A stretch of 64,000 nt of DNA from Perognathus longimembris pacificus (GCF_023159225.1 NC_063188.1:17753086-17817085), one strand, 5' to 3'. Positions 10,935 through 21,801 are shown, numbered from the stretch's first letter. Numbers and translations: made by a program. The notes: generated from the letters alone by a model not told the origin.

Positions 10935-11570
10935 GGGTTTGTTATTACATATATATATATCACAGTACACATTTTAACTTTCACAATGATGAAAATTATC
11001 ATTCTACTCAACATGGCTTACAAAGTCTATGACCTTTAACAATAAAATCATTTTCTCCATTCCGGATGATATGTTCATTATGTTCCTTTTGTTTAGCAAA
11101 ATCTGTTCCTTCCTTCATTCATTCCTTCCCATTCCTACCCATGAGTTGCTTAGTTCCCTTTCATCGCTGTCCACTGTAGCGATGGTCATATTATTATTAC
11201 TATTCTCACACACTTTCCATTCATTCTGTGTCCTCTTTTTACTGTATTTTGGTATATTGAGACCTGTTTACTTTGTTCTGTCTCTGCATTTTAATTCTAA
11301 CACCTGCATATCAGGGAGACCATATACAGTTTGTCTCTATTCTTGGCTTGTCTCAGCATGATTTGTTTTAGATCCATCCATTTTCTAGCAAATGCCATTA
11401 TTTTGTCTTTTCTAATGGCAGTGTAAAATTCCATTGTATATAGGTACCTTATTTTTTGAACCCATTCATCTGTAGTGGGGCACCTGGGTTGTTTCCATAT
11501 CTGCTTATTGTGAATAGTGCAACAATGAACATGGAGGTACAGATGTCCTTGTCATATCCTGCCTACCCCA
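10935..11570 (-). mobile_element. LINE-1 3' region, antisense (older subfamily)
   Basis: Contains ttttagatccatcca, ttccattgtatata, acccattcatctg and ttgtgaatagtgcaacaatgaacat, the classic antisense view of the ORF2 C-terminus. The preceding CT-rich segment is 3' UTR. Confidence 0.75.
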
Positions 11571-11836
11571 TCTCTTAAGAAAAAAAGAAAATATTGCTGG
11601 TCCCACTTTCAGAAATAGCTGCTGTTAATTACTGGTTACATTCTTGTTGATACTCTTCCAGCTCTTAATTGTGTCTATGTATGTGATTTTCAAGTTACCC
11701 AAAAATATAACTAGTTACCAGCCTTTCCCCATTTACACTGTTGAAAAATTCTTTTGAACTATTTGTAGGCATTTCTTACTTGCTAACAGTAAAATAATAA
11801 TAATAGAACTGTTAGGTCAGAGTATAAAAGTTTTTT

Positions 11837-12115
11837 AAAATAAAAATTTATGGTTATTAGGTGTTGTAGAGGTAGTGAGTACAATATTTTGGACTATGTC
11901 ACGCCTTTCTTCACTTTCCCATTTCCCCCTCCCAACCCCCATAAGTTGCACACATAAGTTACACATAAGTTTTCCACACTGTCTACTGAGTACCATGACT
12001 GCATTTGTTCACCCTTCCTCCTTCAATTTCTACATCCCATTGGTTCCCATTAAAAAGACAAAAAAATTAAATACAAAAAGAACATCACCACCAACAAAAA
12101 TCATTACTTTGTTAT
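11837..12115 (-). mobile_element. LINE-1 3' UTR, antisense
   Basis: agtgagtacaatattttgga..cctttcttcactttcccatttccccc..cataagttg matches the segment at 23700-23970, another antisense LINE-1 3' UTR. Confidence 0.6.
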
Positions 12116-12145
12116 TTTCAATTTGCTTTCCAGGAAGGTATTATA

Positions 12146-12532
12146 TAAAGAGTCTGGCTTTGCTGCCATAACAGCATACCACAGGCTAGGTGGCCTATGT
12201 GACAAAACATTTTCTCACAATGATGGAGACTGGAGGTCCAAGATTATAGTGGCAGCAGGGTTGTTTTCTGGTTCACATTCTTCTGTATATGGTATCGTCA
12301 CATCTGAGTGGAAGCAGAAGAAGCAGCACTAAAGGAGGAAGAGGAGGAGAGAAAAAGATACTAACAGTCCTGTTGCCTTTAGGTCCTATCATATGGGCCC
12401 TACCATTATGGTCCAACCATTTTTTATCTCACATAACCTTATTTAATTGCTTAAATAATCTAAGTATAGTCACATTGAAAGTTAAGACGTTTAAGATATG
12501 AATTTTGAAGAGACAGTTTATTCCATATCAGG
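12146..12532 (+). mobile_element. ERVL-type (MLT2-like) LTR relic
   Basis: gctgccataacagcataccacaggctaggtggc, then tttctcacaatgatggagactggaggtcc, ending tatgaattttgaagagacagtttattccatatca, the recognisable pattern of an ancient mammalian LTR. No internal genes. Confidence 0.6.
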
Positions 12533-12694
12533 TATGAATATTGACATTCATTCTCAGTGAGTGAGAACTCCAATTTTACCATCTTACTGTTACAGTACAT
12601 ATACTATATTTGTACAGGTGCACAACTCATATCATTGCTAATTTGATATTAATAGAATTGTTTTACTTTATTTCCTTGACCTTTAGTTTCAGTT

Positions 12695-12698
<4 letters not shown>

Positions 12699-12739
<41 letters not shown>
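12699..12739. repeat. (TG)n microsatellite
   Basis: About 19 TG units. Confidence 0.95.
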
Positions 12740-13052
12740 TTCAGTGTAGTTTTGGTACGTGTAAATTTGTGTAACTAATAATCACCTACCCAGGATTCTA
12801 TTGTTTTCTGTTGTGATTCTCACTCGCCCCTCCCTAGCTCTCACAATTGACCTTTTTTCCATTTCTATAATTCTGTCATTTTAAGAATTTTATATAAACA
12901 ATAATATATGTCACCTTTGAAACTCATTGTTTTACTCAGGATAATCCCTTGAGGTTTATCCAGGTTTTTATATTAATATTCTTCCTTTTTATTTCTGAGT
13001 AGTGTTCCATAGAGTAGATGAACTATGGTTTAGTTACCTCCTAGCCATAGTT
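12740..13052 (-). mobile_element. Ancient LINE-1 (L1M-type), antisense
   Basis: ttttatataaacaataata..gtcacctttgaaactcattgttttactcaggataat and tgagtagtgttccatagagtag follow the layout of the antisense L1M 3' end, as at 27880-28770. Solo LTR 1 inserted at its right side. Confidence 0.6.
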
Positions 13053-13591
13053 TGTTGGGGATTCACGCTGCCCTTCCCCCAGCCCTGGGGCAGTGTAAAA
13101 AGCTAGCCACTCCCATCTTCCGGCTTCAACCGGAAGAGAAGTCCCCGCCCATGGGGGGGCAAACACGTGCGTGCCATCATGGCAGGGACTTCTACAGAGA
13201 CCCAGCTCTTGGGAGGGCTGTGATCTCTGCCCACAGAGGAAGTTTCATGACATCACCTGATGGGCAGCCCAGCTCAGCCAATCAGCTAGTCACCCCAAGC
13301 CCCTCTCCTTCCCGCCTTTGTCACCGTAATAAATTCTTCTGCCCTACCTCTGGACGGGGAGACCGGCGGAACATCCAGACCTGGCTCCCTGAAACCTCTG
13401 TCCTGTGTCGGCTCCTGACACGTGAGGGGGACGGGGGAGGTTTCGGCAACTTTCCTCATCTTAGCGTAATCCATAAGAACACGCTTTGTTCCTTCCCCGG
13501 GCGGGAGGGATAAAGCCGAGTGTTCTTTCATAGTTTGGGATTCAGGCATCCCCCTGGGAGATAGGGAGAAGGGGGTCCCGAGCCCCCAACA
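13053..13591 (+). mobile_element. Solo LTR 1 (ERVK-like), sense to SMARCA1
   Basis: A 539-bp GC-rich block bounded by TGTTGGGG (13053-13060) and CCCCCAACA (13583-13591), flanked by a perfect 6-bp direct repeat atagtt (13047-13052 and 13592-13597). TG...CA ends with a 6-bp duplication are typical of betaretrovirus-like (ERVK/IAP-type) elements. Internal landmarks: an ETS-like dyad TCTTCCGG/CCGGAAGA (13116-13123, 13130-13137), a CRE-like TGACATCA (13248-13255), a CCAAT box (13278-13282) and AATAAA (13328-13333), all placing the LTR on the + strand. No internal retroviral genes flank it, so it arose by recombination between two LTRs. It carries no viral protein. The 153-residue open frame across it is incidental. 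Confidence 0.88.
13328..13333 (+). terminator. LTR 1 poly(A) signal AATAAA
   Basis: Hexamer inside solo LTR 1 in the same direction as SMARCA1, 424 bp before the penultimate exon; it could in principle end transcripts early. A cleavage site and GT-rich element downstream are not certain by eye. Confidence 0.5.
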
Positions 13592-13597
13592 ATAGTT

Positions 13598-13757
13598 GTA
13601 GTGCATCTTATAATATATACCCTGTATGAATATTGTTCTGAGGAATACCAGTTATAGAAATTCTCTACCACAAAAATGACACAGGTAAAGAATTGTCACC
13701 TTTGGAAAGACTATGAGGTAATTTACAGAAACGAAGTCATTCTTTTATTTCATTTAG
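13598..13757 (+). other. SMARCA1: Intron between solo LTR 1 and the penultimate SMARCA1 exon
   Basis: 160 bp of non-repeat intron that must hold the branch point and polypyrimidine tract (cattcttttatttcatttag, 13738-13757). Confidence 0.7.
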
Positions 13758-13868
13758 GAATTTCAGAGACGCTGTAACACTCTCATTTCATTGATTGAGA
13801 AAGAAAATATGGAAATTGAGGAGAGAGAGAGAGCAGAAAAGAAGAAACGGGCAACTAAAACTCCAATG
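13758..13868 (+). CDS. SMARCA1: SMARCA1 penultimate coding exon (C-terminal basic region)
   Basis: SMARCA1 (SNF2L) is the ATPase subunit of ISWI-type nuclear remodelling complexes such as NURF; it slides nucleosomes using ATP. Only the end of the protein is in this window, so the ATPase, HAND, SANT and SLIDE domains lie upstream. The exon follows a pyrimidine-rich tract and AG at 13756-13757 and reads 37 codons in one frame, from [20 protein letters not shown] through a charged helix [10 protein letters not shown] to RATKTPM, ending at ATG|gtaaaa. The wording [20 protein letters not shown] matches SMARCA1; the paralogue SMARCA5 has TLIERENMELEEKEKAEKK here, as I remember it. Its length of 111 nt keeps phase 0 at both ends. 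The donor is weak (A at +3, +4 and +5), and an in-frame stop follows seven codons into the intron. The basic KKKR run could aid nuclear import or DNA contact (inference). Confidence 0.95.
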
Positions 13869-13892
13869 GTAAAATTTTCAGCATTTTCCTAA
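13869..13892 (+). CDS. SMARCA1: Possible read-through C-terminal extension of SMARCA1 (VKFSAFS, stop)
   Basis: If the 13868/13869 splice is skipped, the frame continues V-K-F-S-A-F-S and stops at TAA 13890-13892. This replaces the 23-residue lysine-rich tail encoded by the last exon with seven mostly hydrophobic or serine residues. What is seen: the open frame, the stop and the weak donor. What is inferred: that transcripts ending this way exist. I have an unverified memory that some mammalian SMARCA1 isoforms end like this. The intron contains an ATTAAA at about 14926-14931 that could end such a transcript, just before the last exon. Confidence 0.45.
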   Translation, partial: VKFSAFS

Positions 13893-14948
13893 CTTTTAGG
13901 TAGATCTCATTTTTTTACATAACTAAAATGCCTATATTATGTTAATGGCAGAGTGATATCCACAAGCTGTTTCTATAAAATGCTAGTTTGTTTTGGAGAG
14001 GAAAAAGAATCATACCACAATCATGTTTATCTGTCTGTAGACCATATGATTGGATTCTTTAGCAATGTGACTCAGTATTTTATAAATCCTCACAAATATA
14101 AACAGAAGTATAATGAGAGAAAAATCCTTTGACTTGAGACTAGGATATTGTGAGGACAAGAAAAGGTTGGTTACAGGTGGGATGGGATGATGCTGAACTT
14201 GAAAGCAAGAGTTCTGATTTGATCAAACATGTCATCTGATCTCTGTGGAACCATGACTGCAAATAAGAACTTTGAGCAGACAAAAAAAGCTTTACATGGT
14301 AATGAGTGAAATGTTAGATAAAAAGATAACTTGATTTTAATCAAGTTGCTTTTTGTATAGCTGTAATTTATTCATTAGTATATCATATTATTATTTAAGT
14401 GTGGTTAAATAAGCTGCCATATTTCATGAAATCTAAAATGCCTTCCATTGTAAGACACAACATTACTGTATGTGTCACTAAGGAAAACATACTGCCAAGT
14501 TTAATGTGACTGATTGTAACATGCATCCTGATTTCAGAGATGCTAAAAAATGAAAGAAATGACCATCATGGAGGATGTGAAATATGGTATGCTAAAATCT
14601 ATCAGAAGTTTTTAAACAGTAACATAAGTGAAATTTCTGCTAAAACTTAAAAGTTTTGAATAGTCCTTTAAGATAAGAGTACATTTATAAATCGTGTGTA
14701 AGTAGATACTTGATGACTATTTTTGATGGCTATTTTATGTCTTTTCATAAGAAGAAAACATCTTTAAAGGTTATTTTACATTGGGTTATATAGTTTGTTG
14801 GGCTATGTAGAACGTTAACTGTAAGTGTGACATTGAAGTGAATATTCATGTTAAAATTTTTTAATGCATTTACATCCTAGATTTAACATTGTTCGGCCAT
14901 TTAAAATGTGCATATTGGAGCAGAACATTAAATCTATTTCCATTTTAG
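13893..14948 (+). other. SMARCA1: Last SMARCA1 intron (remaining part)
   Basis: AT-rich intron between the last two coding exons; the whole intron runs 13869-14948, about 1.08 kb. It has GT at 13869-13870 and AG at 14947-14948, preceded by a T-rich stretch. I recognise no SINE, LINE or LTR in it, which is notable because the introns and flanks around it are packed with repeats. Confidence 0.8.
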
Positions 14949-15020
14949 TCACAGAAAAGAAAAGCAGAGTCAGCTACTGAGAGCTCTGGAAAGAAGGATG
15001 TCAAGAAGGTGAAATCCTAA
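14949..15020 (+). CDS. SMARCA1: SMARCA1 last coding exon (C-terminus and stop)
   Basis: After the acceptor AG at 14947-14948 the frame reads SQKRKAESATESSGKKDVKK then VKS and TAA (15018-15020), 23 codons in phase with the preceding exon. This is the standard C-terminus of SMARCA1 and differs from the SMARCA5 tail, which as I recall ends in a KKKLKL-type motif. The segment is rich in lysine and serine and probably disordered. The QKRK and KKDVKKVK clusters look like a nuclear localisation or DNA-binding tail (inference from composition). Reading frame and splice site look intact, so the gene appears functional at this end. Confidence 0.95.
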   Translation, partial: SQKRKAESATESSGKKDVKKVKS

Positions 15021-15660
15021 AGCCTAGAAATAAAGTTTTAAATGGGAAACTGCTATTTTCTTGTTCCCATCTTCAAATGCTAATTGCCAGTTCCAGTATA
15101 TTCATGGTACTCTTAAGAAAAATCTCTTTGGTTTTGATTTCTTGCATATTTTATATATTTTACAATGCTTTCTACCTGAAATGTGTAGCTTTATATTTTA
15201 TGCATTTTAGTATTTTGTGTACTGTATTTTGTGCATTTCATGTCTTCATCAAAAACCTCTCAGTCCTTGTTTTTTGAAGCTTGTGCTGAGGTTTTAGCTT
15301 TTCTATGTTTTATATGCCGCTGCTTTGAAAGAGAACCTAGATTCTATAGTTGTATTATTGTTGTTTCATACTTTAAATTTATATGGCTGTGGAAAATCGA
15401 ATTAAAAATGATTTGAGGAGAAAGACGTTTTCACTTCTTTGTTGCTTTCTTTTCTATGTGTTACTGCATACCGTGATTAGCATAATAATTGTTTCTTTGC
15501 GGTCATCTACATATTTTTTCCTAAAGGAATAAAGGGTGAGAAAAGAAAAATATTAAAACCCTAATATTTGATACTGTGCTTGCTGTCAGTATACATTACA
15601 TTTAAATTATTCTCTAAATATTAAAGTGGGAAAATATAATAAAGAAATGTCTATAAGAAA
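15021..15660 (+). other. SMARCA1: SMARCA1 3' untranslated region (end estimated)
   Basis: AT-rich, non-coding sequence free of recognisable transposons. AATAAA hexamers occur at 15029-15034 (only nine bases after the stop), 15528-15533 and 15638-15643. I set the end just after the third as the most likely main cleavage area. Transcript data would be needed to choose. Confidence 0.6.
15638..15643 (+). terminator. SMARCA1: Candidate SMARCA1 poly(A) signal AATAAA
   Basis: Canonical hexamer 617 nt after the stop codon. The following bases (15665-15690) are T- and GT-rich, as expected of a downstream cleavage element. The hexamer at 15528-15533 is an alternative. Confidence 0.5.
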
Positions 15661-17058
15661 TTTAATTATTTCCTGTTTTTTGTGCAGTAGAAAGCAATCT
15701 TGTTTACTGAATTATATTGCTCACTACTGTATACTTGGTTGAAAGCTAAAGCTTTGCTTGTTGAATTGTTCACGATCTTCTATAGAGCCAGTTCAGAGGA
15801 GTCTGGGGCATGACATGTAGATTTATTTACATCTAAATTAAGAATATGAAATAACTGTTATGCATTGCAGATGGGGGAGGTCTATCTTCATTAAGAATCC
15901 TATTATGTATGCTCAGGTAGTATTCTCAAAATGTCAGAGGGTTTCTCACATGAAGATTTAATTTCTGGCTCACAATACCTATGTCAGGCAGGCCAGAAGA
16001 ATAGGTTGGGATGTACTTCACACATTCACTCAAGGTTCCAAGCTGACTGAGACTGTTGTTTTGTAGCCACACTATTCAGGATGTGAATCCTGTCCACCTG
16101 CCACTGTAACAGAAAAATAAGAGGCTGGAGAATTTCATGTATGTTTTCTAGTGCTTCAACCCAAGCATGACACAAGTTGCACCCACTTAGACTGTGTGTC
16201 CTTAAACCAACCACATGGTCCTGTGCACCTGCGGGGGGGGGGCGGGGTGGGAAATGCAGGGGGAACAATGGAATGTCTTCCATCACTGCCTTCACTAGCT
16301 TGTGTTTTAGGTTCCAAAACTCCAATCTAGAGCTCTTCAACCTTGAATCACATTTTGAAATTCTCCATTCGAGTGAGGTGAAAAGCTACCATCACTCACT
16401 TGAGCTGGATAAAATAGTACCTGTCAGAATTTTACCGATACCTTCGAGTTCTATTGTGCTGGAAGAAAAAGCTGAATAAGCGCCTGGATTCAAATCAATC
16501 AGTTTGGCATTTTTCTCCCTTAAGGAAGATGAAGCTAGAGGGTGGTAACAGGTAGAGGTAGAGTCTTTGAACACTTCCATGGAAATTTAACAATCTCTAC
16601 TTCTTGTTCTTTTTCTGTTAACTCAAAGTGGTTAATAGCTGAGCTGTATGTGATTGTCTACTGTAAGGGAGAAAATCTGCAGGTAAGTTCAGCCAGACTT
16701 TCCATATAAGATCCCTATCTTATGGTACTTCCTTGGACCAAAGAGATGTGAAATTCAGTTCGTCAAAAGCATCAGTGAATGTTTAAGTTGTCATCCTTAC
16801 AAACTCGTGAAATGGTTCTATGCAGATCACGCTATGTCTTTGGTGAAAATTCACCTGTACCTATTTCTCATCTTAAAGAATATAGAGCGGTATTTTCCTT
16901 CGCCCACCAAGAGGACAAACACGGCAGATGATAATATATTCCAAATAATACCATGTTAAGGATACAAAATGTCTCAAGTCTAAATATGAAACTGCCCATG
17001 TGGCCAAATTTGGAGAGAACTTAAACTAAGAAAAAGTATAAAATCTTTTTCATTTCAG
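15661..17058. other. Region downstream of SMARCA1, unclassified
   Basis: No gene found. A G run (about 16231-16247, with one C) and scattered short frames at 16026-16580 that overlap each other on both strands, as expected by chance. Confidence 0.5.
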
Positions 17059-17267
17059 CTTAGCACTGGTGACTCAAGCCTATAATCCTAGCTACTCAGG
17101 AGGCTGAGACCTGGGGATCTCACTTCTGGTTTGGGCAGGGACGTATGTGAGACACTTCAGTGACCTAGCAAAAAGAGAGAAGTGGAGATGTTGCTCAAGT
17201 GGTACAGTACCAGCCTTGAGCAAAAAGCCAGTGAGAGCATAGGTCTTGAGCTCAAACCCAGTACCAG
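17059..17267 (+). mobile_element. B1-dID SINE
   Basis: agcactggtgactcaagcctataatcctagctactcaggagg then gttgctcaagtggtacagtaccagccttgagc, with its 3' tail replaced by a CA repeat. Confidence 0.75.
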
Positions 17268-17314
17268 TACACACACACACACACACGCACGCGCGCGCAC
17301 ACACACACACACAC
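17268..17314. repeat. (CA)n microsatellite with CG core
   Basis: CA units with a gcacgcgcgcgcac core. Confidence 0.95.
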
Positions 17315-17742
17315 TTGTTTTTTTTAACCAAAGTCTAGACTTACAGAGGAATACCTTTATATCTGGAAGCCACGTTGAGAAAAACAGGGCAGAGTTTATT
17401 TCACATTGCTGCTTGGGGTCTAGAGGAATCAGAATAATGTTCTGTATCTACCTATAGTCATACAGAATCTCAACGACCCTGTTAACTAGCAAGAAAAGAC
17501 TTAGTTGCTTTTACTGGAATCTGACTGAATTTGATTGTTTGCTTGGAAAATGTTTGAGGAAAGGGAGTGGAGGAATAGGGATGTTGAGGAAATTTTATTC
17601 ACACAAAGTCTCTTTCTCTGTTGAAAATAAGCAGTGAATAGGTTTCTTAGCAATTCCCGGGCTTCCCTGGAAACTCTCAATTTGTTACTCAGGCCCTATG
17701 TTCCTCACAACCAGATGAAAGTGGTATGTCAGGAATCATTGT
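17315..17742. other. Unclassified intergenic
   Basis: Nothing recognised. Confidence 0.5.
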
Positions 17743-17757
17743 CTTCATAGCCATTTG

Positions 17758-17952
17758 CTTTTTGCCAATCCTGGGGCTTAGACTCATGGCCTGAGCACTG
17801 TCCCTGAGCTTCTTTTGCTCAAGGCTAGCACTCTACCATTTGAGCCACAGCGCCACCTCTGGCCTTTTCTGTTTATGTTGTGCTGGGGAATTGAACCCAG
17901 GGCTTCATGCATGCTAGACAAGCACTCTACCGCTAAGCCACACTCCCAGCCC
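17758..17952 (-). mobile_element. IDL-Geo-type SINE (older variant)
   Basis: The left monomer reads gcttcatgcatgctagacaagcactctaccgctaagcc on the + strand, closer to ordinary ID elements than the younger copies. Flanked by cttcatagccatttg at 17743-17757 and 17953-17967, a 15-bp duplication. Confidence 0.88.
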
Positions 17953-17967
17953 CTTCATAGCCATTTG

Positions 17968-18784
17968 TATTTTAGTCTCTGTTGCACAGATCCTTTTCCC
18001 CTGACTCTGGTATATAGGTATTTTGTTATGGAGAAAATGTGAATACTTGTTTTAGAATTCAATGAAACATGTCTCCAGATTTGGTCCTTTGGCTCTCCAG
18101 GTGAAACAAGTTACTGAACTTGAATCATTGCAGCAGTCATATTTGCTTGATGTTTGCTTTCAAGTGGTGAAATTACCCACTGTCACCAAAACAAAATGTT
18201 ATTTGTTCCTGATTTCTGGCAAAGGTTCCCACTGACCATTGTCCCTCTTTTATGGTACAGTAGCCAGTGCAGTAGTTTTTAAGTTGCCCAGGCATTGTGA
18301 AGATGATTCATTTTGATGTTCATATTGCTTTCTTGCAACAGATCCTGAATTCTAGTTGCCATCAAACTTCAGATTTCTTGTGTTCCATTCAGTGTTCCCT
18401 TCATTTATTCTGCCTCAGCTATTTTCCCCAATAGACAAAGGGGAGATTTTTCTGTAGTTCAAATATATGTAGCTAATGTTCCTTGTCACGTCCCCTATTT
18501 CTCAGCCTTGTTTCTCTGTGTGCAAACTGATTTTTAACTACCAGGGCTTCTTCAGAAACCTGGAAGGCTTCTCTAATCTGCATGGTAGGCTGTAAGATAT
18601 AGAGGTTAACACTTCTGGGAATATCCCTGAACCAAAAAATGGATAGAAAATGGTTGTGTAAGTATCCCGGCTGTCTTTACCTCTTGTGAGGTAACTAATG
18701 CACATTATTTATATGAGTTTTTCAGAGTTTATCCTCACAGTTATGTTCCAATCACCCAGAGAAATGACTGTCTTCACAGTGCAT
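17968..18784. other. Unclassified intergenic
   Basis: No gene, RNA or repeat recognised by eye. Confidence 0.5.
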
Positions 18785-18918
18785 TTTAAAAAAATTTTTT
18801 TTCAAATTTTTATTATCAAACTGATGTACAGAGAGGTTATAGTTTCATATGTTAGGCATTGGATACATTTCTTGTACTGTTTGTTACCTCGTCCCTCATT
18901 TCCCCCCGCCCCCCAGTG
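18785..18918 (-). mobile_element. LINE-1 extreme 3' end, antisense, 5'-truncated
   Basis: A short insertion with tattatcaaactgatgtacagagaggttatagtttcatatgtta and a C-rich 5' edge, as at 36641 and 53870. Confidence 0.75.
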
Positions 18919-19772
18919 TATTTATTATTGACTTCTTTCACTTTATCATTTTCCTACTTCCCAGTGGGTGTTTCGTGAGGTTAGTTCTTAAAACTATCTG
19001 CATTGGAATCTTTGTCTTAGGGTCTGCTTCTGGAGTAATCCAAATTAATAGGCTCACCTTGCATGTATAGCTTTTCCTAACCTTGAATTAATTGATAAAA
19101 ATGTGTGGGACATTTAAGGAAAGTAGTGTTTAGATAGCATATCATAGCTGTTCTTATAAGATCTAGCTCTCTGTTGTAGTGGTAGTGGCTAGTGTGACTG
19201 GATTAGGATATTCTGCCCTGCTACCAAGTACTGGTCTCTTGAGTTCTCTCCACTAGCACATTTTCTTTGCTATGTTATTAGAAACTATTAGGGAGGAGTT
19301 ACAAGGTGTTTAGTGAGTCAAAAGAATTGTGTCTGGTCCACTTTCTAAGTGTTCTCTGTGCTAATTGGTACCCCTTTCCTGCAGTTTTATTTAGATAGCT
19401 TTACTGTTAGGCTTTCTCATGGTACTGTGGTTTAAAATCCCTTCTGGTGATGCTAGCTAGGCTTTGCACTTTTTTAGTGACCTGATTACTTGTCTTTTAA
19501 GGCAACTTATCCTTTTCTTGACACATTGTCTTGTAACTGGGGAAACATTCATCTACACCAGCCAACCTGTCTTTTTTAAAAGTTTTGAGCTCTGCCTCTA
19601 CGTTGTCCCCAAGACCTGTATTTTGAACTTGTTCTTCCTGTAATATAAACTACAATTCATCATTATGTTAAACTATCAAATTATTTGGGTTGTTTTTGAA
19701 TGTTTATATTTATTGGAGATTGATGGGGAACACTACTTATATTTGTTTGCCTGCCATTATGATGAGAGGGAG
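18919..19772. other. Unclassified intergenic
   Basis: Nothing supported. Confidence 0.5.
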
Positions 19773-20012
19773 TTTTTTTTTTTTTCCTGGTGCTAGTCCT
19801 AGAGTTTGAACTCAGGGCTGGGGCTTGGTCCCTGAGCTTTTTACTCAAGGCTAGCTCTCTAGTACTTGAGTCACAGATCCATGTCTGACTTTTTTGGTGG
19901 TTAATTGGAAATAAGAATCTATCTTTCCGACTGGAGCTGGCTTTCAACCAGGATCCTCAGATCTCAGCCTCCTAAGTAGGCTAGGATTATAGGTGTGAAC
20001 CACTGTTTCCTG
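19773..20012 (-). mobile_element. B1-dID SINE
   Basis: T run at 19773-19785, ggtgctagtcctagagtttgaactc, ggtggttaattggaaataag, ending ggattataggtgtgaaccac. Confidence 0.75.
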
Positions 20013-20203
20013 ACTCCTTGAGTATTTTTGCTTAAAGTTAACACTCTTATTACTTGAGCCGCAGTTCCACTTTTGTCTTTTTTTGTGTGGTTAACTGGAA
20101 ATACGATACCCCACACTTTTTTGCCTGGTCTGGCTTAAAACCATGGATCTCGGCCTCCTGAGTAACTAGGATTGCAGATATGAGCCACTGGTGGTCAGCT
20201 GTA
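20013..20203 (-). mobile_element. B1-dID SINE, second copy in tandem
   Basis: Same orientation, lacking its A-tail end: tacttgagccgcagttccac ... ctcggcctcctgagtaactagg ... gagccactggtgg. Confidence 0.7.
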
Positions 20204-20561
20204 GTTTGTTTTGTTTGGTTTGGTTTAAGCAGCAGAATCTGTGGGGATAATTTTTATGCCATTTTTTTCTCCCATGGAGTTCATCCACAATCCTAAATTG
20301 CTGTGTGGCCTTCCTTCAGCCTCATGGAACCAGATCGCATGAATATGTCTTAGGAAGCAGGGATTCAAACTTACTCATAAAGGAAAAACATTGAGTTGTA
20401 TTCAAGCTTTATCATTTATTGTCAGTTTCTCTCCTATTTGTGTATGTATTGCCTTACTAGATATACTCCTGATTTTGTTTCTTAGAATTCCATATTGTGT
20501 AGTCTGTCCTACATTTACTGTTATTTTTCCTGGCCATGATCTCTAGCTGTTCTTTCTTTTT
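20204..20561. other. Unclassified intergenic
   Basis: Starts with a short (TTTGG) run at 20207-20225; nothing else recognised. Confidence 0.5.
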
Positions 20562-20776
20562 AGATAGCATTTGGGGTTGAACTCAGGGCTTTATGTTTGC
20601 TTGGCTTGCTTGCTTAGCTCTACCATTTGAGTCATAACTTCAGTAAAGTTTTTGCTGGTTATTTTGGGCATGGAATGTATGGATTTCTCTGCCCAGGCTG
20701 GATTTCAACCATGGTTCTTTGTATCTCAGCCTCTTGAGTACTTATAGATTATAAGTCTATGTCACCAATGCCGGGC
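20562..20776 (-). mobile_element. B1-dID SINE, diverged
   Basis: ttggggttgaactcagggc..., with tgcttggcttgcttgc instead of the usual centre, then the B1 part gcccaggctggatttcaaccatgg. Likely older. Confidence 0.65.
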
Positions 20777-21593
20777 TCTAGCTCTTCTTTCTACCTACCC
20801 CAGGTTTTGTGGTTTTTAGTGAGAGAACCATATAGGTACAGGTTGTAATAAGCTGACTTCTAGATAAGTGGCTGGGTTGCTGTGGCCACATCTCAGTCAC
20901 GGACACACCCCCTGTGGTTAGAGGATGGTAATGTGGCTTAAAACTGGGCAGTGTGGGTAACCTAGGCAGTAAGGACAGAGGAATTGGGGTCGAACATATA
21001 GTGATGGACATGTTAAGTGTTTATATTGACTGTCAGGGTTGATTTTTCAGATATGATTTATCATACTGCTTTTTTTTTACTAATGCTGGTATAAAATTAA
21101 AATATAGTATCAATTAAAATGTAATGCAATTATTTAATCAGCCAAATTGTTTATTAACATGTTAAGTACTTGGTGATGAGTAAATAGTTCTTCTCACTAA
21201 GCCCCTTAAGCACCCTCACCTCAGGTGAAGTAATCACTTCTGGTTTTCTAAGACATTTGGTCTACCTGGCAAATATAGTTTAAACTGTGGCATAGGAGAG
21301 CTCTCTATACTTCTGCTCCAGGGCTAAGACTGGTCTCCATTTTAATTTGCTGATGTTAGTATCATAGATTTAATATCAATCCCATAATGTGGATAGAAAG
21401 AGGACCACATTACAAATGGCATATATATATATATATATACACACACATATATATATATGACATTCTACATGTATTGGTATAGTTATAAATACTGTAATTC
21501 ATGCTTTCGATCATTCTAAAACAATTACAACATTTGTTTCTCTAAAGTTTTCATTTTTAAGCATTTACAATTTATTTTTGTAAAAGAGTAGAA
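20777..21593. other. Unclassified intergenic with a TA/CA repeat
   Basis: A (TA)n(CA)n(TA)n run at 21421-21459; otherwise nothing recognised. Confidence 0.6.
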
Positions 21594-21800
21594 GCCAATC
21601 ACTGGTGGTACACACCTGTAATTCCAGCTACGCGGGAGGCTCAGATGTGAGGTTGAGGTTCAAAACCAGCCTGGCAGGAAAGTGAAGTTCTTATCTCCAA
21701 GAAGAGGAGCTGTGGCTAGCTTTGAGCAAGAAAAAATTCAAGGACAGTGCCCAGGCCCTGAGTTCAAGCCCTGGGACTGGCAGGCATGTGCAAGTACACA

Positions 21801-21801
<1 letters not shown>
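21594..21801 (+). mobile_element. B1-dID SINE
   Basis: ccaatcactggtggtacacacctgtaattccagctacgcggg, ending gagttcaagccctgggactggcaggcatgtgc, then CA repeat. Confidence 0.75.

Noticed and set aside
13052..13513. 153-residue open frame on the + strand
   Set aside because: Lies entirely inside solo LTR 1, starts at its edge and overlaps a minus-strand frame; GC-rich sequence gives long frames by chance.
1..13757. Search for further SMARCA1 exons (SANT/SLIDE coding region)
   Set aside because: No segment coding for the conserved residues just before EFQRRC was found, so the upstream intron seems to exceed 13.7 kb.
15029..15034. AATAAA nine bases after the SMARCA1 stop
   Set aside because: Too close to the stop to be the likely main poly(A) signal; later hexamers fit better.
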